From Paraburkholderia sp. UYCP14C (GTDB lineage: Bacteria; Pseudomonadota; Gammaproteobacteria; Burkholderiales; Burkholderiaceae), in the NCBI RefSeq assembly GCF_004197395.1, contig NZ_SELS01000026.1:53171-117170 (forward strand): 64,000 bases of DNA, given 5' to 3'. Positions 1 through 8,779 of this stretch are shown here, one piece after another. Within the stretch, counting starts at the first letter, position 1. Each line of letters starts with the position of its first letter. Below the pieces are notes generated by a model. It was not told the DNA's origin, did no database searches, and was given only the letters and a program-made list of their open reading frames with translations. The position numbers and the translations under genes were made by a program.

Positions 1-63
1 GCACGCCGCAAGGGCGATCGACGTCAGGCTCAGTGTGAAAACAACAGAACGGCGCCAAAACAT
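1..63 (-). CDS. 5' end of a lipoprotein, probably RND efflux adaptor (partial)
   Basis: Only the first 21 codons are in the window; the gene continues past base 1. They read MFWRR, a hydrophobic stretch, then LAAC, a typical lipobox for signal peptidase II. A good ribosome binding site (AAGGAG) lies just upstream of the ATG at 63. The gene follows tetR on the same strand, opposite a NodT-type outer membrane factor. In Burkholderia efflux loci this position is usually held by the HlyD/AcrA-type periplasmic adaptor, often a lipoprotein. The lipoprotein signal is seen directly; the adaptor identity is inferred from context only. Confidence 0.6.
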   Translation of the reverse strand, partial: MFWRRSVVFTLSLTSIALAAC

Positions 64-107
64 GAGGACTCTCCTTGCGACGAGTAAGTGCCCTCATTTT
101 GATGCGA

Positions 108-131
108 GTGACCAAATACGTCAATAGTCAC
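108..131. promoter_or_regulatory. Probable TetR operator, copy 1
   Basis: A 24-base dyad with outer arms GTGAC and GTCAC lies between tetR and the lipoprotein gene. It has the same length and ends as the dyad at 805-828 in front of nodT. Two matching dyads at the two promoters of one locus point to the local TetR protein as the ligand. That assignment is inference. Confidence 0.55.
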
Positions 132-148
132 AAAACGAAACAGTGTTT

Positions 149-766
149 TCATGGCGCCAGACTTCGCAGCACGAGGTTTGAAAGCTGCATCGTCGCGTCG
201 TCGGCAGAATCGAGGTTGTATTGCAACAGCAGCGGGCTGAAGTACGGCTTCATCACCAGGAAGATAGCGTGCACCGTTTCGTCCAGCGGCGTCTTGCGCT
301 CAAATTCGCCGGACTCGCGACCCTGGAGGACGATCTGCTTCAGGAGATCCTGTATCTGCGCCTCGTACCCTCCGACGGATGGCCACGGCTCGGTTGCGGC
401 CACTGCAGCGATATCGTAGAGCTTGCGATCCGCGAAAAAGAGTTCGCTACCAGCAGCCAGTAAGGCCTTGAACATACGGCGAAATTTTTCGGTCGCGCTG
501 TACGGCTCGGCGACGGCTTCGTTCACCGCAGCAATGATGGCCGCGAGCCGGTTCGCGCAGATCACCTCGCCGATCGCCTGCTTCGAATCGAAGAACTTGT
601 AGATATAGGCTTTCGAGAAGCCGATTGCCTTCGCGAGGTCCGAAACGGTCGTCTTCTCGTAACCGTACCGGCTGAAATAATCCGTGGCCGCGTCCACGAT
701 CTGGGCGCGAACTTCATGTTCCGTGGGGCCACGGGACGGCTGTGGGGATGGGGTGGGCTTGTTCAT
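149..766 (-). CDS. TetR/AcrR family transcriptional regulator
   Basis: A 205-residue protein with a TetR-type DNA-binding domain. After a proline-rich start the helix-turn-helix covers about residues 39-62 (TTVSDLAKAIGFSKAYIYKF), and the rest is the helical ligand-binding domain. It lies between a lipoprotein gene on the same strand and a divergent nodT-type gene, the usual arrangement for a repressor of an RND efflux operon. Two 24-base dyads (108-131 and 805-828) flank it and are the likely operators, which would make it autoregulated. The inducer cannot be told from sequence. No sulfur link is visible, so this is probably the left neighbour of the sulfur island. Confidence 0.9.
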   Translation of the reverse strand: MNKPTPSPQPSRGPTEHEVRAQIVDAATDYFSRYGYEKTTVSDLAKAIGFSKAYIYKFFDSKQAIGEVICANRLAAIIAAVNEAVAEPYSATEKFRRMFKALLAAGSELFFADRKLYDIAAVAATEPWPSVGGYEAQIQDLLKQIVLQGRESGEFERKTPLDETVHAIFLVMKPYFSPLLLQYNLDSADDATMQLSNLVLRSLAP

Positions 767-794
767 GGCGAAAGCTTACCGGCTAAAAGAGTGG

Positions 795-828
795 TTGACA
801 ACCAGTGACCATATTGTATATTGGTCAC
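795..828 (+). promoter_or_regulatory. nodT promoter overlapped by TetR operator copy 2
   Basis: TTGACA (795-800), 16 bases, then TATATT (817-822) form a strong sigma70-type promoter towards nodT. The dyad 805-828 (GTGACCA ... TGGTCAC) covers the spacer and the -10 box, so a bound repressor would block RNA polymerase. The ends match the dyad at 108-131. Confidence 0.65.
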
Positions 829-852
829 AATGTTGCCACTTGCGAGTTGATC

Positions 853-2358
853 ATGCCTTCACCTTTCCGCCCTCTTCTCCTGCTGTCCGCCGCCGCAGTT
901 CTTTCAGCCTGCGCGGTAGGCCCTGACTACCACCAGCCGGCCGTCCCAATGCCGGCCACCTATATGACACAGCCCACGATCCACGCCGGCGCAGCCGTCC
1001 CTGCGGCTGACCTCTCCGTCTGGTGGGAGCAGTTCAACGATCCTCTTCTGACACGCTACGTTTCTCTCGCCCTTGCAGAGAACCTGGACCTCGCCCAGGC
1101 CGTCGCGCGAATCGATCAGGCTCGGGCGCGCCTCGGTGCCGCTGACGCGGCGTTGCTGCCATCGGCCACTGTTTCCGGTTCGGCGACCAGGGCCTACCAG
1201 TCGGTCAATACGCCGGTCGGTCAGCTTCTCAACTCGCAGCCCGGTTTCAAGCGCTGGGGCAGTGAATATGAAGTCAACCTGGAAGCAGGTTGGGAGATCG
1301 ACATTTTCGGCGGACTGCGCAGGCAGCGCGAAGCAGCGCTCGCAGACTATTCGGCCACCCAGGCGGCCGCTGTTGCCACCCGACTCGCCGTCGCAGCACA
1401 GACAGCGGACATCTACGTCACGATACGAGGGCTTCAGACGCGCCTGGATATTGCGAACCGGCAGGTGAAAACACAGGAACAACTGCTCACCGACGTGAAG
1501 CTCCTTAACTCGAAGGGCGCTGCGGCCGATTATCAGGTCGAGCAGGCGCAAGGATCGCTCGACCAGGTCAAAGCAACGGTGCCGGTGCTCAATGCGGGCC
1601 TGGATGCGGCATTGAACGCACTTGACGTCATGCTGGGCTCCCCTGTGGGTACACACAGGGCAGAGCTCACGGACGCGGGTTCAATCCCCGCTGCTCCTTC
1701 CATTTCCGACATGGGAACACCGGCAGATCTGCTGCAACGGCGCCCCGATCTCATCGCCGCAGAGCGACACCTGGCGGCGTCCAACGCCCGCATCGGCGCG
1801 GCAATCAGCGAGTACTATCCGACTGTCTCGCTGAATGCATTCCTGGGCAGTGCGACCTCGGCGGCGGCCGGCACACTGTTTACTGGCGGCGCCAGCCAGA
1901 TGGCAGGCCTCGTCGGGTTGCGCTGGCGCCTGTTTGACTTCGGGCGTATTAACGCCGACGTGAATGAGGCGAAAGGCGCGGACGCGGAAGCTCTTGCGGC
2001 GTATCGCCAGACGGCTCTTCGCGCCACCGAGGATATCGAAAATTCGCTCTCGTCGCTCGTGAACCGGGAGGCCCAGGCCGCCACCCTGTCGCACGCAGAA
2101 TCGTCGTTGACGAAAGCAAGGGATTCCTCGATGGCGGCATACCGCGGGGGCGCCGCGAGCTTTATCGAGGTGCTGCACGCCGATGAGACCCTGCTGCAGG
2201 CTTCGGACGCGAGGGTGCAGGCGCAGACGGAATCCGCTCGCGCAGCGATTGCGACGTTCAAGGCACTCGGTGGCGGCTGGAATCCGGAAACGCTTCAGAC
2301 GCAGAAGCCCTCAATCGCACATTCAGGCGCCCAGATTGCAGCGACGAGTGCCCCATGA
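853..2358 (+). CDS. NodT/OprM-type outer membrane efflux lipoprotein
   Basis: A 501-residue outer membrane factor of the TolC/NodT family, the exit duct of RND or MFS tripartite pumps. The chosen ATG at 853 gives a clean lipoprotein signal ending LSAC. An earlier in-frame GTG at 805 would lie inside the promoter and operator and is rejected. The mature part shows the family pattern: the VGPDYHQP motif after the lipid-modified cysteine, two long coiled helical repeats, and the conserved RRPDLIAAERHL segment in the second half. It is divergent from tetR and the adaptor lipoprotein. The inner-membrane pump is not in the window. The substrate is unknown. Confidence 0.92.
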   Translation: MPSPFRPLLLLSAAAVLSACAVGPDYHQPAVPMPATYMTQPTIHAGAAVPAADLSVWWEQFNDPLLTRYVSLALAENLDLAQAVARIDQARARLGAADAALLPSATVSGSATRAYQSVNTPVGQLLNSQPGFKRWGSEYEVNLEAGWEIDIFGGLRRQREAALADYSATQAAAVATRLAVAAQTADIYVTIRGLQTRLDIANRQVKTQEQLLTDVKLLNSKGAAADYQVEQAQGSLDQVKATVPVLNAGLDAALNALDVMLGSPVGTHRAELTDAGSIPAAPSISDMGTPADLLQRRPDLIAAERHLAASNARIGAAISEYYPTVSLNAFLGSATSAAAGTLFTGGASQMAGLVGLRWRLFDFGRINADVNEAKGADAEALAAYRQTALRATEDIENSLSSLVNREAQAATLSHAESSLTKARDSSMAAYRGGAASFIEVLHADETLLQASDARVQAQTESARAAIATFKALGGGWNPETLQTQKPSIAHSGAQIAATSAP

Positions 2359-2937
2359 GTTGTACCGGACAGCGGGCTGATTACTGGCTGATGATGTGCA
2401 GCGTGTCCGGCCCGCCGCGGCACTACGCTGGGCAGCAATGCTGCGTCGGCATAATTCTGATCCAGCGCAGACAGTCCGATGAGCGATATCTCCGGCGTCT
2501 GATACAGGCACAGCGCGCGTCGATATCTGAGCCGGGCTTCCTGGCGGCACAGATGGGTGCCCGATTGCGATAGTTTGGCGCATTGCCGATCGACGGGCGG
2601 CCCCGTCTGCCGTCAGGTGCATGGTTCAGCCTCAAGGACGGCCATCCCTCGTGAGCTGACCACACACCATCTTTCAATAGCAATTCCAGAAGTTTCAGCC
2701 GCTTGATCAGTGCTCCGGCGCGCATGCGGAAACGAAATCCGCCCCAACGATCATCTTCGCTATCGAAGGTCCTCAAGCCGCGCTGCGACACGCATCCGTC
2801 CCGTCCAGCGCCTCCTTGTGGAAACGGGAAAGCACGGCCGCGCATATCCATAGCTGCAATGCTTCCTTGTCCTGAGCCAGCACGTCGACAAGAATGAGCG
2901 CTCCACGACCACGCCGCGCTGCGCATCGTCCTGTCCC
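2359..2937. other. Gene-free stretch with possible coding remnants
   Basis: About 580 bases with no convincing gene, terminator or promoter. The minus strand stays open for roughly 50 codons near 2400-2570 and again near 2770-2900 with protein-like composition, but in different frames and without a start. This looks like decayed coding sequence. No ribosome binding site or promoter could be recognised for the ssuA-like gene at 2938, so this may be a rearrangement junction. Confidence 0.4.
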
Positions 2938-4032
2938 ATGGCAAATCGAATCTCGCGAAACCTTCTGCGTACCGTCGGCCTGCTGAGGTCCGCATTGGTC
3001 GCCGCCGCACTGGCATCCATGGTGCCCCAAGCCCACGCCGACAAACCCACTGTGATCCGCATCGGCGTCGCGCAGCAAGGCGCGGGCGACCCGCCGACCT
3101 TCGGCGGCTCGCCCGCCGCCACGGTGCAACAGCTTCAGCTGCTCGAAAAAGAATTCGCCGCCGACGGCATCAAGGTCGAATGGCTGTTCTTCAAGGGCGC
3201 GGGACCCGCCGTCAACGAAGCGATCGCCGACAAGTCGCTCGACTTCGCGTTTCAGGGCGATCTGCCGTCCGTGCTCGGCCGCGCAAACGGATTGAAGACG
3301 CGCATCCTGCTCGAATCGGGCGTGCGTGTCGGCGTGAAGTTCGCCGTGCCGCCCGACTCGCCCGTACAGAACATCAAGGATCTGAAAGGCCGTCGCGTGT
3401 CGATTTTTCGCGGCACCAACCTGCAGCTCGTCGCCGACAACGTGCTCGCGGCCAACCAGCTCGACGAGCGCGACCTGCGCGTGATCAATCTCGATTCGGC
3501 CAGCGCGCTCGCGGCCCTCTCGTCGAAAGGCATCGACGCGTCGGTCAATGACTATCACCTCTACAAGCTGCGCGATCAGGGTCTCGCGAAGATCGTCTAC
3601 GAGTCGCAGACGGCCGGTCCGCAGTTCACGCGGCAATCGCACCTGCTCGTGCTCGACGATTTCGATCGCGCGCATCCCGACATCGTGCAACGGGTCGTCA
3701 ACCAGTTCGTCAAAGGCGCGCAATGGTCGTCCGATGAAGCGAACCGCGATGCGCTGTTCAAGCTCTGGGCGAAGAGCGGCGTCAGCTACGCGTCGTGGCA
3801 GGCCGAGTTCGCGAACCAGACGCTGAAGTCGCGCAACTCGCCGTTGATCGATCCGTTCATCGTCGCGCGCTACAAGGCCGTGGCGGGAGACGCGTTGAAG
3901 CTAAAGCTGATCCGCCTGCCCGTCGAGGTCGACGGCTGGTTCGAGCCGCGCTATCTCGACAACGCGTTGCACAGCCAGTCTCTCGACCACTACTGGACGC
4001 GCTACGACGCGCAAGGCAAACCCCTCGGCTGA
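2938..4032 (+). CDS. SsuA-like sulfonate ABC transporter substrate-binding protein
   Basis: A 364-residue periplasmic binding protein of the SsuA/TauA (NMT1-like) family that captures an alkanesulfonate-like ligand. It has a Sec signal peptide of about 34 residues ending QAHA, then the domain opening VIRIGVAQQG. Typical family segments follow: FAFQGDLPSVLGRANG and DLKGRRVSIFRGTNLQL. It starts a run of genes (binding protein, two permeases, ATPase, monooxygenase) on one strand with short gaps, so it is the first cistron of an uptake-and-cleavage operon. The start has no visible ribosome binding site. The ligand could be a sulfonate or sulfate ester. Confidence 0.9.
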   Translation: MANRISRNLLRTVGLLRSALVAAALASMVPQAHADKPTVIRIGVAQQGAGDPPTFGGSPAATVQQLQLLEKEFAADGIKVEWLFFKGAGPAVNEAIADKSLDFAFQGDLPSVLGRANGLKTRILLESGVRVGVKFAVPPDSPVQNIKDLKGRRVSIFRGTNLQLVADNVLAANQLDERDLRVINLDSASALAALSSKGIDASVNDYHLYKLRDQGLAKIVYESQTAGPQFTRQSHLLVLDDFDRAHPDIVQRVVNQFVKGAQWSSDEANRDALFKLWAKSGVSYASWQAEFANQTLKSRNSPLIDPFIVARYKAVAGDALKLKLIRLPVEVDGWFEPRYLDNALHSQSLDHYWTRYDAQGKPLG

Positions 4033-4045
4033 CCGGAGATCGACG

Positions 4046-4915
4046 ATGAGCAAGGTGCTTGGCGAATGGTCCCCCGCCGCGGCGCGCGCGCCGGCGCGCA
4101 TCGCGAACGAAGCGAAGGCGAAAGCGAAGACGAATCTGCGGCGGCGCGCGCGGGCCGTCGGCTGGCATCTCGCGCCGTGGCTGCTGCCCGCCGCGCTGTT
4201 CGCGCTGTGGAGCATCGGTTGCGAACGTGGCTGGATCGCGCCGCAAATCCTGCCGCCCCCGCAGATGGTGTTCGACACGCTGTGCGACCTCGCGCGCAGC
4301 GGCGACCTGGCTCATCACACGTTCGTGAGTCTGCAGCGCGTGCTGCTGGGTTTCGGCGCGGGCACGCTGGCGGGGCTCGTGATCGGCGCGGCGCTCGGTC
4401 TGTCGCCCACGGTCGAATCGTACGTTCTGCCCGGCTTCAATGCGCTCGTGCAGATTCCCGTGCTTGGCTGGCTGCCGTTTCTGCTGCTGCTCGTCGGTGT
4501 CGGCGAGCCGCTCAAGTACATCCTGATCGCGCATGCCGCGCTCGTGCCCGTCACGCTGAGCACGATGCAGGGCTTTCGCCAGACACCCGCCACCTTCGAT
4601 GAAGTCGCGCGCGTGTTCGGTTATGGCCGCTGGCAGCGCATCGTCTACGTGGTGCTGCCCGCCGCCGTGCCGACGCTCGCCACCGGCGTGCGGCTCGCAT
4701 TCACGAAAGCGTGGCTCGCGCTGGTCGTCGTCGAACTGGTGGCGTCCTCGGAAGGGCTCGGCTATCTGATCGTGAATGGCCGACAGCTCTTTCAACTCGA
4801 TCTGGTCATGGCGTCCGTCGTGATGGTCGGCGCGATCGGCTTTGCGATCAACCGTCTGCTCGATGCGCTCGAAGCGCGGCTGCGACGCGGCCAACCTTCG
4901 GCGTTTCGCGAGTAG
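4046..4915 (+). CDS. ABC transporter permease, SsuC/TauC type
   Basis: A 289-residue inner-membrane permease. After a basic, alanine-rich cytoplasmic start of about 45 residues there are about six membrane segments. The EAA loop that docks the ATPase is clear (EVARVFGYGRWQRI followed by VLPAAVP). A CGGAG ribosome binding site precedes the ATG, 13 bases after the binding-protein gene. It probably pairs with the next permease, so this operon would use a permease heterodimer instead of the usual SsuC homodimer. Confidence 0.9.
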   Translation: MSKVLGEWSPAAARAPARIANEAKAKAKTNLRRRARAVGWHLAPWLLPAALFALWSIGCERGWIAPQILPPPQMVFDTLCDLARSGDLAHHTFVSLQRVLLGFGAGTLAGLVIGAALGLSPTVESYVLPGFNALVQIPVLGWLPFLLLLVGVGEPLKYILIAHAALVPVTLSTMQGFRQTPATFDEVARVFGYGRWQRIVYVVLPAAVPTLATGVRLAFTKAWLALVVVELVASSEGLGYLIVNGRQLFQLDLVMASVVMVGAIGFAINRLLDALEARLRRGQPSAFRE

Positions 4916-4939
4916 GCGCCTCCGTTTCGGGACTCGGTC

Positions 4940-5839
4940 ATGTCACTCACTCCTGCCTGCGAGGCGCTGCGCCGCTTCTTCGAGCCTCGGCGAAGCACTC
5001 CACCGCCATGCGGTTGCGACACCCCTGCCCGCCCGACCCGCATAGCAGCGCTCAGGAGCCGTCTGAGCGCCTTCAACTGGCGCGGGCTCGTCCTGCCGCT
5101 CGCAGTGTTCGCGCTGTGGTGGCTCGTCTCCGCGTTGCACCTCGTCAAGAGCGGCCTGCTCGTGAGCCCCGCCGATGTCGCGCATACCGCGTGGCAGCAA
5201 ATCGAGAGCGGTGCGTTGCTGCGCGCGCTGTCGGCTTCGCTGGCGCGCGAGGCGAGCGGTCTCGTAATCGGCACCATAGGTGGCCTGGTACTCGGCTCGG
5301 CGCTCGGACTCTCGCGCCTCGCGACACGGCTGATCGGGCCTACGTTCGATACGTTCAAGCAGATCTCGCTGTTCGCGTGGATCCCGCTGATCTCCGTCTG
5401 GTTCGGGCTCGGCGATATGGCGAAAGTCGTGTTCCTGTCGCTCGCGGCGTTGCTGCCCGTCGCGGCCCATACCTGCGACGGTATCCACGCGGTGCCGCGC
5501 CGCTATGTCGAGGTCGCGCGCGCGTTGCGCTACTCGCGCATTCAGCTGATCCGCTACGTGATCCTCCCCGCGGCATTGCCGACGATCTTTACCGGCGTCT
5601 ATCTGGGGCTCATCTATTCGTGGCTCGCGACGCTCGGTGCAGAGTATCTGCTGGTCGCGGGCAGCGGCATCGGCAACACGCTGATCGACGGCAGCGAGCA
5701 GTTCCGGATGGACCTCGTGCTGTTCGGCATCATCGTCGTCGGACTGACCGGCTGGGCACTCAATGCGCTCGCCCGCGGCGTCGAGCGACGCGTGATGGCG
5801 CGCCGCAGCGGTGCGCCGCGCGAACGCGCCGTCGCTTGA
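4940..5839 (+). CDS. ABC transporter permease, SsuC/TauC type (second)
   Basis: A 299-residue inner-membrane permease of the same family as its upstream neighbour, with an EAA loop (EVARALRYSRIQLIRYVILP) and about six membrane segments. The first 35 residues are unusual, polar and cysteine-containing (CEALRRFFEPRR), so the true start may be internal; the ribosome binding site at the annotated ATG is weak. It lies 24 bases after the first permease and 42 before the ATPase. Confidence 0.88.
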   Translation: MSLTPACEALRRFFEPRRSTPPPCGCDTPARPTRIAALRSRLSAFNWRGLVLPLAVFALWWLVSALHLVKSGLLVSPADVAHTAWQQIESGALLRALSASLAREASGLVIGTIGGLVLGSALGLSRLATRLIGPTFDTFKQISLFAWIPLISVWFGLGDMAKVVFLSLAALLPVAAHTCDGIHAVPRRYVEVARALRYSRIQLIRYVILPAALPTIFTGVYLGLIYSWLATLGAEYLLVAGSGIGNTLIDGSEQFRMDLVLFGIIVVGLTGWALNALARGVERRVMARRSGAPRERAVA

Positions 5840-5881
5840 GCGGCTCATCAGTCAAGCGGCTCATCAACAGGAAGCGAACCC

Positions 5882-6667
5882 ATGACCACCACGGTTTCCG
5901 AAGGCATCCGCATTCGCGGCGTCAGCAAGCGCTACGCGCGGCAACGCGACACGGACGACGACCTGCTCGTGCTCGACGACATCTCGCTCGACATCGCGGC
6001 CGGCGAATTCATCAGCGTGCTCGGCGCGAGCGGCTGCGGCAAGTCGACGCTGCTGCGGCTCGTCGCCGGGCTCGACACCGACTATCGCGGCGATATCAGC
6101 GTCGATGGCGAGCGTGTACGCGATACGTCGCTCGAACGCGGCATCGTGTTTCAGGATCACCGGCTGTTTCCGTGGCTCACAGCGTCGCAGAACATCCTCG
6201 CCGCGCTGCGCAACGCGCCGCTCTCGCCGCAGCAGAAGCGCGACGCGGTGGCCGAGCATGTCGCGCTCGTCGGCCTGCAAGGCTTCGAACATGCGTATCC
6301 GCATCAGCTCTCCGGGGGCATGGCGCAGCGCGTGGCGATCGCGCGCGGACTCGTGAATCGCCCGCGCGTGCTGTTGCTCGACGAACCGTTCGGCGCGCTC
6401 GACGCCCTCACGCGCGCGCGTCTGCAAAACGAGCTGCAACGGATCTGGGAGAGCGAACGCATCACGATGATCCTCGTCACGCACGACGTCGACGAAGCGA
6501 TCCATCTCGGCGATCGCGTGGTCACGATGGCGCCGCGCCCCGGCCGCATCAAGCGTATCACCCAGGTCGGCTTGCCGCGGCCGCGCGAGCGCAACGACCC
6601 GCGTTTCGTGCGGTTGCGCGAGCAGATCCTCGCGGATTTTTCCGAGCGCACCGAAACCGCCGGCTGA
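5882..6667 (+). CDS. ABC transporter ATPase, SsuB/TauB type
   Basis: A 261-residue ATPase that powers the two preceding permeases. Walker A GASGCGKST is at residues 48-56, the Q-loop at FQDHRLFPW, the signature LSGGM at 143-147, and Walker B VLLLDEPFGALDA at about 163-175, followed by the switch histidine in LVTHDVDEA. This is the nitrate/sulfonate/taurine subgroup. AGGAAG precedes the ATG. It comes fourth in the operon, before the monooxygenase. Confidence 0.93.
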   Translation: MTTTVSEGIRIRGVSKRYARQRDTDDDLLVLDDISLDIAAGEFISVLGASGCGKSTLLRLVAGLDTDYRGDISVDGERVRDTSLERGIVFQDHRLFPWLTASQNILAALRNAPLSPQQKRDAVAEHVALVGLQGFEHAYPHQLSGGMAQRVAIARGLVNRPRVLLLDEPFGALDALTRARLQNELQRIWESERITMILVTHDVDEAIHLGDRVVTMAPRPGRIKRITQVGLPRPRERNDPRFVRLREQILADFSERTETAG

Positions 6668-6721
6668 CCTCCGCGCCGATCAAGACCATCTTTCCCCAAC
6701 GTCCATCACAAGGAGCGAGCT

Positions 6722-8104
6722 GTGAGCGCAGCATCACAACACCAACGACAGATGAGCCTCGGCGCCTTCCTGATGGAGACGGGCCATCATATCGCCGCGT
6801 GGCGTCATCCCGACACGCATGCGGCGGGTGGCCTCGACTTCGCGCACTACGCGCAACTCGCACGCATCGCCGAGCGCGCGAAGTTCGACGCGATCTTTTT
6901 CGCGGACAGCGTCAGCGTGAGAGACACGCATCTGCCATCGCTGTCGCGCACTGCGCGCGCCGATCACTTCGAGCCGCTGACGCTGCTGTCCGCACTGTCG
7001 GTCGTGACGGATCGCATCGGGCTGATCGCGACCGTGTCGACGAGCTTCAACGAGCCCTACAACGTCGCGCGCAAATTCGCGTCACTCGATCATCTGAGCG
7101 GTGGCCGTTCGGGCTGGAACCTCGTCACGTCGAGCACGGAAACGGAGGCGCACAACTTCAGCCGCGACCAACACCTCGATCACGCAGTGCGCTACGAGCG
7201 CGCGAAAGAGTTCTACGACGTGGTCGCGGGTCTATGGGACAGCTGGGAAGACGATGCATTCGTGCGCGACAAGGCGAGCGGCGTCTATTTCGATGCCGAC
7301 AAGCTGCACGTGCTCGGCCATCGCGGCAAGCACTTCAGCGTGCGCGGACCGCTGAACGTCGCGCGCTCGCCGCAGGGCTGGCCGGTCGTCGTGCAGGCGG
7401 GCGCGTCGGAAGCTGGGCGCGAACTGGCCGCGCAAACGGCCGAAGCGATTTTCGTCGCGCATCAGACGCTCGACGAAGCGCAGCAGTTCTATCGCGACGT
7501 CAAAGGACGGCTCCCGCGCTACGGACGCTCGCCCGAGCACCTGAGGATCATGCCCGGCATCTTCCCGGTGATCGGCAAGACACAGCAGGAAGCGCGCGAC
7601 AAGTTCGACGCGTTGCAGGAGCTGATCGATCCGGTAGTCGGCCTCGCGTTGCTGTCGAACATGTCGGGTGGCATCGACCTGTCGCAGTATCCGGTCGACG
7701 GACCCGTGCCGGAGCTGCCCGAAACCAATGGCGGCAAGAGCCGGCAACGGCTGCTGCTCGACCTCGCACGGCGCGACAATCTGACGATCCGCGATCTGTA
7801 TCTGCGCATCGCGGGCGCACGCGGACATCAGCAGGTGATCGGCACGCCTGAGAGCATCGCGGACCAGTTGCAGCAATGGTTCGAAGAGGAAGGCGCGGAC
7901 GGCTTCAACATCATGTCGCCGTGGCTGCCGGGCGGGCTCAGCGAGTTCGCTGATACCGTGGTGCCGGAATTGCAGCGACGCGGACTTTTTCGCACCGAGT
8001 ACACGGGTCGGACGCTGCGTGAGCATCTGGGACTGCCGCGTCCGGTCAATCGCTACACGCAGAAAACGCCGGAGCGCGGCGAACTCGCGGCGGCCGCTTC
8101 CTGA
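6722..8104 (+). CDS. NtaA/SnaA/DszA-type FMN-dependent monooxygenase
   Basis: A 460-residue flavin-dependent monooxygenase of the bacterial luciferase superfamily, NtaA/SnaA/DszA branch. Members use reduced FMN and oxygen to oxidise substrates such as nitrilotriacetate, dibenzothiophene sulfone and, in sulfur clusters, sulfonates or sulfones. Family segments are present: MSLGAFLMETGHHIAAWR at the start, FASLDHLSGGRSGWNLVTSS near residue 120, and VVQAGASEAGRELAA near residue 225. The start is GTG with AAGGAGCG upstream. It ends the transporter operon, so it probably oxidises the imported compound to release sulfite. It needs a separate FMN reductase (MsuE at 44241-44825 is a candidate). Two paralogues lie at 24992 and 28682. 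Confidence 0.9.
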   Translation: MSAASQHQRQMSLGAFLMETGHHIAAWRHPDTHAAGGLDFAHYAQLARIAERAKFDAIFFADSVSVRDTHLPSLSRTARADHFEPLTLLSALSVVTDRIGLIATVSTSFNEPYNVARKFASLDHLSGGRSGWNLVTSSTETEAHNFSRDQHLDHAVRYERAKEFYDVVAGLWDSWEDDAFVRDKASGVYFDADKLHVLGHRGKHFSVRGPLNVARSPQGWPVVVQAGASEAGRELAAQTAEAIFVAHQTLDEAQQFYRDVKGRLPRYGRSPEHLRIMPGIFPVIGKTQQEARDKFDALQELIDPVVGLALLSNMSGGIDLSQYPVDGPVPELPETNGGKSRQRLLLDLARRDNLTIRDLYLRIAGARGHQQVIGTPESIADQLQQWFEEEGADGFNIMSPWLPGGLSEFADTVVPELQRRGLFRTEYTGRTLREHLGLPRPVNRYTQKTPERGELAAAAS

Positions 8105-8158
8105 AGACGACGCCACCCGCGAGCGGGACCATCAGCGCGCCGGCCGGTCAGACGCCGG

Positions 8159-8779
8159 TCAAAGTCTGCCCGGCCGTGGGTCCGCCACGAAGCCATCGCG
8201 GTTGGGCATACGGATGGCGGCCAGCGACTGAGCATCTAGACGCGCATCGTCCGGCACGATGCCATTGCGGTTCAAGATCCACGCGCTGAGCGCGTACACC
8301 TCATCGGCGCTCAGCGACTGCGGCGCGTTGTACGGCATCGCCCGGCGGATATAGTCGAACAGCGTCGTCGCATAAGGCCAGTAGCTGCCCACTGTACGTT
8401 TCGGATTCGGGCTCGCAAGCGTACCCGCGCCGCCGATCAACTGATCACCAATCAGTCCCTCACCATTCGCGCCGTGACAGGCCGCGCACTTCGCCGCGAA
8501 AATGCGGCCCCCCGTTGCGACGTCGCCGCTGCCATTGGGCAGGCCGTGGCCGTCCGGCGCGACGTCGATATTCCAGGCACTCAGATAGGTTTCGGTGATG
8601 GGTTTGCCGATCGCGTCGACGGATAAGTGCCAGCGCGCTTGCGCGGCCGTGGACTGCGCATCGCGCGTTGCGTCGAACGACGAGGAGCAGCCAGTGAGCA
8701 AGCTGATGGCAACGACCACCGCCAGCAGGCCGCGCATCATTCCGGGTCCCGAGGCAACGAGCCAGACAGGCTCACGCAT
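8159..8779 (-). CDS. soxD: SoxD-like c-type cytochrome lipoprotein
   Basis: A 206-residue monoheme cytochrome c with a lipoprotein signal (lipobox LTGC, cysteine at residue 31). The heme motif CAACH is at residues 98-102, with a likely axial methionine in RAMPYNAP (about 148). Its start overlaps the end of the molybdoenzyme gene by 8 bases, so the two are translated together. It should take electrons from the molybdopterin subunit during sulfite oxidation, as SoxD or SorB do. It is shorter than a classical diheme SoxD, so the soxD label is provisional. Confidence 0.8.
   Translation of the reverse strand: MREPVWLVASGPGMMRGLLAVVVAISLLTGCSSSFDATRDAQSTAAQARWHLSVDAIGKPITETYLSAWNIDVAPDGHGLPNGSGDVATGGRIFAAKCAACHGANGEGLIGDQLIGGAGTLASPNPKRTVGSYWPYATTLFDYIRRAMPYNAPQSLSADEVYALSAWILNRNGIVPDDARLDAQSLAAIRMPNRDGFVADPRPGRL

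Noticed and set aside
4711-7851. A plus-strand frame of 1046 codons across the transporter genes
   Set aside because: It is arginine- and alanine-rich shadow coding in high-GC DNA, overlapping three well-recognised genes in another frame.
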